Origin: Poteriospumella lacustris
Lineage: Eukaryota; Sar; Chrysophyceae; Chromulinales; Dinobryaceae
Reading direction: 5' to 3'
Length of the DNA stretch: 20,626 nucleotides
NCBI GenBank assembly: GCA_008000375.1
Contig: SMOI01000494.1
Coordinates: 1-20,626 of the forward strand
A model generated the notes under the pieces. The model made no database searches and was not told where the DNA came from. It was given only the letters and a program-made list of their open reading frames with translations. Made by a program: the position numbers and the translations under genes. Below are positions 1-9,918 of the stretch, one piece after another; within the stretch, counting starts at the first letter, position 1; every line of letters begins with the position of its first letter.

Positions 1-3000
1 CATCGTCATCGTTGATGGCGTCGCCACCGTCACCTGCAGCGGTCTTGCGTCGTTGTCGTTGACGTGGCCGTGGCCGTCCACGTTGGGTTCGTCGACCTTT
101 TCGTCGCTTACGAGGCGACGAGACGTCGCTGTGGCTGCTGTGGTCGTCGGACATGTACACGTCCTCAGAGTCATCACCGTCGTTGGACCGTGGAGATCGA
201 CGACTACGACTGCGACGACGACGGCGGCCGCGGCGGGTGGGACTCGTGGTACTCGTGTCCGGGCTCTGGTTACTCTCGGGGGAGTCGGTGTACGCTTCGT
301 AATGGGCGGATTGAAAGCGGTGGAAGTGACTGTTGGAGGAATGGGTCCGAGCACTACGACGCTGTGGGGAGGAAGTGGCAGCGGTGGAGGAGGGTGTCCC
401 ATGAGCGTCCCGGTCCTTCGTGGCAGCGGTAGCGGTCGATGAATTCCTTGGCGATCGAACAGGGGACGGCGCAGTTGTCAAATGTGGCAGCAGGTACCGT
501 CGATAGGAGGTCAACTGTCTGGCGAAGACGTTCGACAGAGGAGACCATATCGACGCTGAGGCTGAGGCTGAACCTGACGATGACGGTGGCGGTGACGGAG
601 AGAGCAGCGTGATCTCGATGAAATCATCGTCTTGCAAGGTCACCGGCGTCGTCGGGGTCGTGGTTGGTGGACGTTGCTCACGGCGACGATCACAAATCGC
701 GGCCCACACGTCACCCGCACCCCCACCGCTGCTGGTATCCACATTCGCCGCCTTCACGGTGCGGTGTTGAGGCGGTGCCGTTTCACTGGTCGAGGATGCT
801 TGGTGGGCTCCAGGCTCCAAACACGACGCGGGCAAAGCCATCGACCATCGCAACCGACAACACGGCGACGGGGTCGTGATCGATACCGCCTCAACGGTTG
901 CAGCAGTTGGCTGTGACCGCTGCTGCTGCTGTTGCTGTAGCTGCAGCTGATGTAGGGTTGACGGTGGTCGTTGGTGATGCAGCGGGTGCTGTGGCTGCTG
1001 GTACTGGTGCCCTGGTTGGTGTTTCAAGTGCGAGCCCATGGGCGGAAGGCCAGTGGGCGATGACTGTTCTGCGTCCTTGTGCATAAACAACGAGTGCCAT
1101 TGAAACGGTAAATCCGTTTCGGCCAGTTGTGCGACGGCATCTTCACGATGATCCCCACCACCCGTCAGCGTCTGGTGGTCGTCTTCCGTGGTCAGTGACA
1201 ACGGATCGTCCAACGTCGTCAATTCGTCGGCTTCTTCCTCGTCACTGTCTCTTCCCCCTCTACCACCGTCTCCTGCCTCTTCAACGTCATTCATTACGTC
1301 TTCGTCGGTGAGGCTTCCCTCCATCATCAACGTGGCTCTGTTCGTCGTGGATCTTGCGGTGGAGGACGACATCATCATCAACCGATCTCGTGACGCACTG
1401 GCGAAGACACCGTTCTTCAATATCGTGTGATTCGCTTGCAGTTTGCGAAGCGCTTTCTCCCACATCATTTCTTCAATCGAGGCGGTTTGTCCATCAGGGC
1501 CTGACGTCATCAGCCGAAGCACTAACACCGGATCGCGTTGTCCCAAGCGATGCGCACGCGAAATCGCTTGTAAATCTTGTTGTGGGTTCCAATCTTGATC
1601 GAAGAGAATCACTGTGTTCGCCGCTTGCAAGTTGATGCCCACACCGCCCGACGGTGTGGTCAAGAGGAACAACTGTACGGGCGCCTCCTCTTCGTCGTCC
1701 TCTTCCTCTTCCTCTTCCTCGTCTTCGTTCTCGTCCATGTCACGGTTGCGGTGCTGTTTCTGGCGACGTGACATCGGCCGCCCATGGAAGGCGTCAATGT
1801 ACTGTTGACGCGTCGCTTGGTCCGTTTGGCCATCGATACGGTAGTACCCATACCCGACGAGGGAGAAATATGACGCAAGGATGTCCAGGGTCGTTGTAAA
1901 TTGCGAGAAAATCAGCACCTACATTCAACAGGGAGCAGCGGTTTGGTGAGCGGTTTGGTGAAGCCCTTATATCGACGCATGTCGTGGGGGGGCGGCAGCG
2001 ATGCTGTCTGCCTTACCTTGGACCCCTGGGGCAACAAATGACGCAGGAGGTGATGCAGTACCAACAGTTTGCCACTGGCGGCGATCAAATGCTCGAAATA
2101 GAGCTCATCGGACAGGGCTGTCATGGTAGTAGAGGACGAGCCCACGGAAGGTGGTAAAGCCGTAGCGGCATCATCCCACACGAGAAATGGATGATTGCAC
2201 AGCTTCCGAGCCGTCATAAAGGTTTTGCCCAGTGTAAACGCGGCAGATGCACCCGTCTCCTCGGCGGTGTCATGGACACTGTCTTGAAGCAAAGCTGACA
2301 GATACCGCGGCATCGTAGGAGTAGGAGTAGGAGTAGGAGTAGGAGTAGGAGTAGTTGTCGTTGTCTCTGCGGGGTCAGCAGCGGAGTACGATGTCGTCGC
2401 CTTGTTGTTGTTGCTGCTGGTGAGCGATTGAAGCTGCTGTTGGTGCTGTTGTTGTTGCTTTATCCGTTCTTGTACGAAGGTGCGCAAGGTCTCCATCAAC
2501 TCCTGTTGTAAAGGTGATAAAGGGCATTTGATCACCTTGGTCACCTACACGACGAACAGAGCATTAGCACACAGCGCCTCCACGGCAAGGCCATTGCCAA
2601 GCAGTATCTACCTTATATGGGATGTCAATGGCGACATCAGCTTTGATGCGACGAAGAATGAAAGGCTTCAATACCCGATGCAGCGAATGAATGATTTTAT
2701 CGCGATCGGCGGACTTCAACAGCTGCGTATGATCCTGCCGCGTATTGCCGGTGCCGGAGCTGGTGGATGGCAAAACCAGCTTTGTGGCAAAGAGCTTATG
2801 CCCACGGCCTCGTGTAGGTGTAGTAGTAGTGGTGGTGGTGGTGGTGGTGGTACCTTTTCGTACGGCTGTTGTTGTTGCAGATGTTGCAGATGATGAGGGG
2901 CCGTTGTGGGTATTTGATGCCACATCGATTTCCACCTGGAAATAGCTGCTGAACCATTCTTGAATATCTTCGTGTTTGGGGAAAATCTTCGGTACCAGAA

Positions 3001-3826
3001 ACTTCAACAACGACCATAACTCTTGCAAATTGTTTTGCAACGGTGTCCCGGTCAATAACAAACGATATTCGACGGGAAAGAGCTTCAATTGTTGGTATAA
3101 GACACATGCTTGATTCTTAATGCGATGCGCCTCATCCACAATCAGATAATCAAACGATTTCCCACACAACTTTGTGAAGTTGCGAAAGAGACTGTCGTCA
3201 TTGATGGCCATGTTGAACGTCGTCAGAATGATAGAGATTTTGGTGGATTTCTTCACTGCCTTTCGGTGGAGTCGACGCCAGTCGTCACAGACTTCTCGAA
3301 ACGACTGTTCACGTTCTTTCTTCGACCCGTAGTGCACATAGACATCAAATTCATTGGGTGCATATTTTTCAATTTCGTGATACCAGTTGCTTAACACCGA
3401 CAAAGGACCGATCATTAGATGGGGACCAACTTTCCCTGTTTGATTTTTCAACGCGGCTAGGAACTTGATCACTTGAAGGGTCTTTCCCAATCCCATTTCA
3501 TCGGCGATAATACCATTTAAACCACTGGTATGCAGTGATAGTAACCATTTGATTCCGTATTGCTGATAGTCGCGAAGCATGGCGTACTTTGATGTCTGCA
3601 GCAGCTCTTGCAGTCCCATTTTAAAGTTGCAGACATCAGAATCACCATCCTGCGATTCATCGTCATCATCGCGACCAACACTTGATTCACCTAAATACTG
3701 CTCAATTTGTTTCGAAAATTGATCCATTTGACTCACAAGAGAGTCCACTTTCCTCGACAACGGGTTGTCCATCGACGACATCTTTCCATCAGTCATCGTG
3801 CCAGACCCAAGGACTCTTTCCTTCAA
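1..3826 (-). CDS. SNF2-family chromatin remodelling ATPase, Lsh/DDM1-like (3' end outside the window)
   Basis: ATP-driven DNA translocase of the SNF2 superfamily, expected in the nucleus to slide or evict nucleosomes. I infer three exons: 3826-2612, 2544-2017 and 1918 to beyond position 1. The introns are 67 and 98 bases with GTAGAT/GTAG and GTAAGG/GTAG ends. Visible motifs are DEMGLGKT (residues 109-116), DEAH (231-234), TGTPLQNN (259-266), LKPFILRR (386-393), VLIFSQF (582-588), GGVGINLQAA (about 671) and RAHRLGQR (about 702). The wording around LNGIIADEMGLGKT and PLSVLSNW is closest to Lsh/HELLS/DDM1; ISWI is the alternative. Low-complexity inserts break the core at about 301-375, 435-500 and 641-660. 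After the helicase core a tail of about 500 residues stays open to the window edge, with poly-Q (near 902-960) and an Arg/Ser-rich stretch (near 182-240). Start codons at residues 11 or 18 are also possible. Confidence 0.9.
2315..2354. repeat. GTAGGA hexanucleotide microsatellite
   Basis: Six full GTAGGA units and a partial one. It lies inside exon 2 of the SNF2 gene and encodes an alternating Pro-Thr run on the minus strand. Length polymorphism here would change the protein without a frameshift. Confidence 0.95.
2827..2851. repeat. GGT trinucleotide microsatellite coding for poly-Thr
   Basis: Uninterrupted GGT/GTG run. On the minus strand it is ACC codons giving about eleven threonines inside the SNF2 core insert (residues about 326-336). 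Confidence 0.9.
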
Positions 3827-4143
3827 ACAGATTGCACACCAACACTCCTCTCTCTTTCTTTCAACCTATAGTGGTGCCGAATGAAGGTTTCTCTGTTGTG
3901 ATTTTTTTATTCGTCTTGTTTCCCCTTCAAGCCATCCAACTTTCTTTCTGTGTGTGGATGGAGATGGAGAGCGGCGAAAAAAAGGCGTTACAAAAATGGC
4001 GTGTGGGGAAATTTGAAACCGCCAACATGGCACGATGACGATGATAATATCGGAACACGTTCCCTGATGACTGCTGAATGACCTGAATGAATCAATGAAA
4101 TGATCAGTTTTAGCCCTTGATTCAACACAACAGAAGTTTAACA
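3827..4143. promoter_or_regulatory. Divergent intergenic region between the SNF2 and tRNA(Sec) kinase genes
   Basis: 317 bases between two head-to-head start codons, so it should hold both promoters and 5' leaders. It is AT-richer than the SNF2 coding sequence, with T-rich and A-rich patches. No convincing TATA box or other named element is visible. The short open frames here are not supported as genes. Confidence 0.5.
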
Positions 4144-5243
4144 ATGAAGAAAGTTGTAGTTTTACTCTGTGGAATCCCTGGGTAATCAAATTTGATCACG
4201 TGATAAATGTGATTTATGATTATCACTTTGTTCTGTCATTGCAGGTCTGGAAAGTCATCACTAGGAAGCTCTCTTTTCAATAGCCTTCAACATGAAGGAA
4301 TTGCATCAGCACTTGTGTCATTCGATGTAGTTGGTGAAGACGTACGTTTCCCATCTACACTTGGCATTTCTGCACGTTCTGACCCACTCATATCTTTTTA
4401 GATTTTATGGGATGAACTATCTTTTCACGCGATACGCGATCTATCACTGAAGAAAGTAGAAGAAGCTATCGGTAATACCGATGAAGATAACCTAAAGCAG
4501 GTTATCATCGTCGATGATTTGATGTATTTGCGGAGTATGAGAAGGCAAGCGTACCAACTAGCGAGAAATCGGGGTTGTCCGTTGTTGGTAGTTTGGGTCC
4601 AAACATCGCCTTCCGTTGCCTGGGAGCGAAATGCTCGTCGCCCAAAAGATGGAAAGACATATGTTGCTGAAGATTCGTTCAACAGAATCGTTTCATCCTT
4701 TCAGCCCCCTGCTGAAGAACACATTTGCGATCGCTATAGTCACATCGTCGATGGAATGGAGGACACTTCTGGCTCCGTCGACTCTCTTTTGTTGCAATTA
4801 AACCGGATATTCGATGATTACGAGAGCTTTTCCCCGAAATATAAGGACGAAAGCGTAGGGCCATGTAGTATTCCTCAACATACTGTGCAGTCTGCAGCAA
4901 AGGCAGCCGACGAAACATTGAGAAAGGTAAGAAAGTTGTTTCTCGAGGCTCCATGTGACGAAACTAACAATGGCCATGTCGTTAGATTGTTACATTTACA
5001 ATAAAGAAAGCAAAGGAGCTAGGAGCAGATGTGAAGCAGCTATCGGCTGTCCTTCAGAAAGCCAAAGCCGAAGCGTTTCGCGAATTCAAGAGTACCGCTG
5101 ATAGCGATGATTACAATTCTCTGAATGATTTCGCCCGCAATATCTTCGTGGATCATTTGCGTCATGCTTGGACGAACGATTCTATCCTGACGAGTTCTGA
5201 CTTGGAAACATACATACAAGTTGTTAGGGCCTTGGAACTGTGA
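4144..5243 (+). CDS. PSTK: L-seryl-tRNA(Sec) kinase (PSTK-like)
   Basis: Phosphorylates Ser-tRNA(Sec) to the O-phosphoseryl form, the step before SepSecS makes selenocysteinyl-tRNA; cytosolic. Four exons are inferred: 4144-4181, 4245-4341, 4402-4926 and 4986-5243, giving 305 residues. Introns are 63, 60 and 59 bases, and the first interrupts the Walker A loop, which reads GIPGSGKSS (10-18) after splicing. Further support is a Walker B-like VIIVDD, the segment YLRSMRRQAYQLAR, an RRP motif and a C-terminal ETLRKIV; in human PSTK I recall the similar YYQSMRYEVYQLAR and QTLRRIV. Human PSTK is about 348 residues, so this one is somewhat short, mainly before the Walker B strand. The related KTI12 family is the main alternative; the C-terminal motif favours PSTK. 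An alternative last exon may exist at 5357-5479. Confidence 0.82.
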
Positions 5244-5356
5244 TACCACGACAGAGTCCAAATGTACATAATTTTCCGTTCAATATAAATATACTGGTTA
5301 TAGTGCAGTGATATTTAGTACCAACGGACAATGTGCTTATTGATTACTTTAGTTAG

Positions 5357-5479
5357 GCATATGAGGCCATTGAAAGGGGTGGTGAACGTACTCATATAGC
5401 TGGCTTGTTGGCAAGTGGCGAAGTCGCCAAACGATTTGTTGTCGATATTCCTCTGAAGAAAACCATTCATATGCTATAA
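5357..5479 (+). other. Coding-like block of 40 codons, possible alternative terminal exon
   Basis: Directly after TTTAGTTAG, a plausible splice acceptor, the frame opens for 40 codons and ends in TAA. It reads AYEAIERGGERTHIAGLL and continues with a mixed charged and hydrophobic composition that looks like real protein. The frame is closed upstream by a TAG that is part of the proposed acceptor. The reading joins in phase to the kinase exon if GTTAGG at 5223 is used as donor, a weak site, making a 134-base intron. That would replace the last six codons (VRALEL) of the kinase. It could instead be a gene relic. The stop lies only 22 bases before the next gene's ATG. Confidence 0.4.
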
Positions 5480-5501
5480 CCCCAACCAGGAAAGATCATC
5501 C

Positions 5502-7363
5502 ATGCAACCTATTATCTTGTTCTGTGTTGTCCTGGCTGTGTTGGGATCCTTCACCGAGGGAGAACGTTTGGGTAACCACTTGTCGTTCGGTACTTCCGCT
5601 TTAGGTATGTTGGATGCAGGATCCTGTCTGTCGGCACTGCCTGTGTTAAGTGCTGCGCTTCTGTTTAGCAATCCGAGGTGGAGCAAAGAGTGGCAGAATC
5701 GCGGAGTCAAGAGCAGCAGGTCGCCGAAAACGACCGATTGATGAGGACGAAGATGATTTCGACGAGACCGAGGAGGAAGAGGACGACGACAGTGACCGTC
5801 CCAGACGCTCTGGCGGTAAAGGAAAGCTTTCTTCAGCGAAGAAGACGACTGCCAATAAGAAGGGAGTTTCTCGTAGAGGACAATCAGGAAGTTCTTCGAA
5901 GTCGCCGAAGAAGAGTCGATCCCAGTTGATTCCTTGGGGATCATCTAGCACTTCAAAGAACGGGAAAAAGAAGAGGAAGCGATCTTTGGGACTGAAACTA
6001 TTGAAAGATGGCCTGGAGGGACTTACCAAGACGGGTCAGGCGGCATACAAGGACTTTTACCGAAAGGCAAAGGTCCTCAAGTCATCTGCCTTTGAGGGAA
6101 TTCTCCTGAAAGCCACTTGGCCAAGCAATGATCCCATTCCGTCCGAGCTGCTCTCCGAAATTGTGAAGTACTCCATCCCATCATTCAAATATGCTCGTTC
6201 GGTAAGGTTATTCGGATCATCTCTATTCTGATTACAGTGCCTTCATCACCTCTGTCCCGTCAATAGGACTCTGATGACGACCCGTATTACATGACACTGC
6301 ACAAGTTGTGGACCAAAATGTGTGAGAAGGATTGGCGTACTGTCACGAAATCGATGTATATCTTACATTGCATTTCTCGTGATTCGTCTACCGAAGCGTG
6401 TGCTAATTTCGCGACGGCTTTAAAGGACATGTCGAAGACTCGCAATGCGAAGAAACCGGATCACAAATATTTCGAACTTCGTCGCTTGACCAGTGACTTG
6501 GACGACAACAGTCTTCCGTATGAAGCCTTTGTATCCTCCTATGGGGCTTTTGTCTTACAACGTGCGAAGCTATTCTTTGGTAAATTTGAAGAGTTGAAGA
6601 ATCTGAGTGAGACCGCGTCGGAGAAGAAAGTTTTGGCCGCGTTGAAGAAGGCGCAGACATTGATCAAAGCTGGGTACGTGGTTGGAATGGGACATCCAAT
6701 TTGAGTTTTTGTTCTAATAACAAGGTCGTTGTATGATGGATGAATAGGTTGGCGGTGAATGTGGAGAAAGATGAGCGCAATGTGATCAATGGTCAAGCGA
6801 TTCGCTTGGTCGCCCTCGATTTGAAAGATTTATGGTCGCTGTACACGGAGAAGTTACGTCCTTGGGTTGCATCGGATGGTACCAGTGGCAAGTATACGGA
6901 ATCGAAGGACAATGTCGACGAGGTGAAAGCGGCATTGCAATTCTTCGCGGAGTATGACGGACAAGTGCAAGAGTACTTGTCGACCCAATCGAAGGCCTTT
7001 GCGAAACTACGCGTGCGTATTCCCGCGGCCATCGATGACGCTTCCAATAGCGGCAGTGGCAGTGTTGTGGTGACCGCGGAAAGTGTCAACGCCCGTGTGG
7101 CCGAGCTGTTGAAGTTGTCGGGTGGTGCCTCACGTCGTGCGGCGATCGAAGACGACGATGAGGAAGACGGCGACGACGAAACGGACATGTACGACGACGA
7201 CGAAGATGAGTACGGTGAAGACGCCGATCATTCGGAGGAAGCCGAAGCGGAAGATGACCACGACGACGACGAGGACCAGGACGACAAGGATGACCATGAC
7301 GATGGCGACCACGAGGACGACAACGTGGATCTCTACGACGACGAAGATGACTATGACGAATAA
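5502..7363 (+). CDS. ANTH-like domain protein with an apparent signal peptide and acidic tail
   Basis: Four exons are inferred: 5502-5604, 5669-6201, 6267-6673 and 6748-7363, giving 552 residues. Introns are 64, 65 and 74 bases with GTATGT/TTTAG, GTAAGG/ATAG and GTACGT/ATAG ends. Exon 1 encodes a typical signal peptide (about residues 1-20, MQPIILFCVVLAVLG core). Then come a Lys/Arg/Ser/acidic linker (about 45-130) with several basic clusters, and a helical region (about 155-350) resembling the AP180 N-terminal homology domain: LLKATWPSNDPIP, LLSEIVKYS and DWRTVTKSMYILHCISRD. A further helical part precedes an Asp/Glu tail (about 481-552). ANTH domains normally bind phosphoinositides and clathrin in the cytosol, so a signal peptide is odd. 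The ANTH assignment rests on pattern resemblance only. The gene converges on the kinase gene, 206 bases apart. Confidence 0.75.
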
Positions 7364-7569
7364 ATAACGGACCATGTTCTGTCGGTGCGGTTAGTCTGTT
7401 ATAGTGTGTAGGCGGCAGTAAGTTAATGATGTCTGTTCGTTAGTAACCGACTAGTCAACATGTCGTCGTTGCAGTGAAGCAAAACAAAAAACAACCAACC
7501 AAGCGCAACAACAAAGAAAAGGTCCATATAGAGGTCATGCGCGACGAGGGTAAGGGCAAGAACATCGGC

Positions 7570-9289
7570 TTAACCTTGACGGGGTCGCTTCGCAGGGTTC
7601 AGATTGTCTGAAGAAGGACGACCACGTCCAATCGCAACAATCGTGGGTTGGAAGCTGCCACCAATTTCCTCTAGTGCATCGTTGGTATCACGTCCACCAT
7701 CTCCACCGATATACGGTGGAGGTGGTGGCTGTTGATTGCTAGCGGGGGAAGATGAGGTGTCCATCGCCGTGTTGTCGATGGAAGACGCGGCTGGAGGAAG
7801 AGAACCACCAGCGGAAGCATTGTTTGCCCCACCGGATGCTGCAGCCGAGCCCGAGGACTTCAATTTGAATCGATTGCGAGAATTCTGTGCCAATTCACGT
7901 TGACGTTGCTCACGATTCGGTACGGAGATCGAATGACCAGCAGATGCACGCTGTACTTCGGCAGCACGTTTCGCTTCAGCTTGCATTTGTGCTTGGCGAG
8001 CTTCTGCAGCTTTACGCTGATGATAATCAGCTTCAGCGAGTGCCAAATCCAGCACCGGAAACCTATCACACAGGGGTAACAACAGCAGTGAGTATGCAGT
8101 CACAACGTGTCCTTTTCCACACACACACACACTTACTCCTCAGGCGAGCGCACAGGTGAACCTTGTGTGAAATATTCATGCTCTAACGCTTGGGGTGCAC
8201 GTAATCGTTGTTCAGGATCCATTTCCAACAATGCTTGCATCAAACGGAATGCGGCGGGATCCATCTTGTGAGAATGGGCGCTTTGGGACAAACGGGACGT
8301 GTAGTGGAAATTTTGAAAGCCACATTTTTCCCAATCTGGAAGTTCACGAAACTTGGCGAGTAAAGGGGCAGGCGGACAGCCTAGAATACTAAATATCAGT
8401 TCCAATTGATGTGGTTCTGAATTGGCATTAAACATGGCCGTGCGCGACCACAATTCCCCGAGGATACACCTGTTTAATCAAAGACAAAACAAGCGGCATA
8501 TGGTGAACGAAAGACTCTTCGTATGAGAGAAACAGTCCAGGATACTTACCCAACAGACCACATGTCAACTTCAGGTCCATAGAATTTGCTCCCCAAAATG
8601 ACCTCTGGGGATCGATACCACAGAGTCACGACCGGATTCGTAAGTTTATGTCCAGCTGGGGGAATATGACGCGCTAAGCCAAGATCGGCGATCTTGAGAA
8701 CATTTCCTTTCGAGATAAGAAGATTGGCACCTTTGATATCACGATGCAAAATGCCCTTCGAATGAAGATATTCCACCCCGGTCAACAACTGATGCGAAAA
8801 GGATTTGATCAGATCTGGTGACAAATCAAAGTAATGCCTCGCTTTTAAAACACCAGACAGATCATAATCCACATATTCGAACACCATAAAGACATCCCCG
8901 ATGTTAAACCCTTGTTTGACCAAGTGTTCTTCATTGTGCGATTCGTCCCCACCGTAGGTGACTACTTCTCGCAAATGCACCACATTCTTGTGATTTAAAC
9001 TCGCCAGAATTTTAATTTCGCGTAATGCGGTCACAGGAAATCCTTGAGTTTCTCTTTCCATGTTGATTTTCTTCAAGGCAACTATCGTATTGTCTGTAGT
9101 GTCCGTGGCACTGTAAACCACGCCATACATTCCTGCTCCAACTTTGGCTTGAATGCGCATGGTCTCCAAATTTCGAGTCCTCCGTCGACGAGGTGCAGCA
9201 ACTGGTATGGTAGATGTTGTAGCTGGTTCGACGGTGTTGACTGCCTGCCCTTCGGCAAGTTGTTGTTGGGGTTCAGGCTCACTCGACAT
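7570..9289 (-). CDS. CDK9/CDK12-like cyclin-dependent kinase
   Basis: Ser/Thr kinase of the transcriptional CDK group, whose members phosphorylate the RNA polymerase II C-terminal domain with a cyclin T/K-type partner in the nucleus. Three exons are inferred: 9289-8550, 8469-8137 and 8062-7570, giving 521 residues, with introns of 80 and 74 bases starting GTAAGT. Visible are the Gly-loop GAGMYGVV (51-58), catalytic Lys 73 in VALKK, a PVTALRE cyclin-binding helix (85-91; PITALRE in CDK9), HRDIKGANLL (182-191), DLG instead of DFG (202-204), and an activation segment with a candidate T-loop Thr 217 in TNPVVTLWYRSPE. The split WSVG|CILGELW confirms the first junction. The last 164 residues are an Ala/Gln/Lys-rich probable helix (ADYHQRKAAEARQAQMQ), then a Ser/Pro/Gly-rich tail ending in a basic PAKRPRQG. 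Confidence 0.93.
8118..8132. repeat. CA dinucleotide microsatellite in a CDK-gene intron
   Basis: Fifteen bases of alternating C and A directly beside the donor of the second intron of the CDK gene (GTAAGTGTGTG on the minus strand). Confidence 0.9.
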
Positions 9290-9918
9290 CCTTACTTTTT
9301 GTCACGAACCGAACTTGTATCAGAGGAAAACTGGATGTGCTGTATTTGATACAATGACAGATCGTCAAGAACAAAGATGAACACTTTCTATTTCCAGTAG
9401 TTCTTTGCTCTGGTCATTGATTGTTGATCTTGGTTCTTGGTTGTGAAAAAGATGTTCTGGCTGTTCTGGACTTGTGAGAAATAGGATGTACATACATATC
9501 CCCTATACAAGTGTTTAAGTACAATACACAGAGATGAATCGATGTACAATTACTTAGGTGGCCACATCGTAAAGTTTGCATCGATTTGCACAAGTATGAC
9601 ATTGCACTCACCATAAAATAAGCAATTATAAAGAGGGTCAGGCCTCAGCTGGTAGCTTTTAATATCACCCTATGTACTTGCTGGTAACAAGGTCTCTTTT
9701 CTTGCTGCTGCTGCTGCTGCAACCGATACACAGATACGCAAATGACTTCTGTGTTTGCTTAGGTCTTCGCCAAACTAAAATTTATTTTTGGACTTCGGTT
9801 TGGTTTGGGATAAGAAAGAACTTTTGGCTAGCATACCTGTTGGTTCACAAATGTTTGGAGAGTATCCTCATTTGTGGTTCTAATCGGTGCAATATTTTGT
9901 TGACTCTTTTCCTCCACG
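9290..9918. promoter_or_regulatory. Divergent intergenic region, 629 bases
   Basis: Lies between the head-to-head starts of the CDK gene and the gene at 9919, so promoters of both should be here. It is AT-rich and contains a short CTG run at 9705-9720. A frame from 9672 begins with a hydrophobic stretch but overlaps the neighbour's ATG and has no other support. No tRNA or clear promoter motif is visible. Confidence 0.45.

Noticed and set aside
1-1899. Several plus-strand frames and other minus frames of 60 to 129 codons at the left end
   Set aside because: The minus-strand SNF2 frame is open across the whole stretch and carries helicase motifs; the others are low-complexity shadows of it.
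4195-4204. ATCACGTGAT palindrome in the first kinase intron, with TCACGTGA also at 14281
   Set aside because: CACGTG-containing palindromes are short enough to occur by chance. Two sites in 20 kb do not support a regulatory claim.
7130-7375. Highly hydrophobic minus-strand frame opposite the acidic tail
   Set aside because: It is the antisense of Asp/Glu codons (GAC/GAT repeats), which always reads as Val/Ile. It is a shadow of the plus-strand gene.
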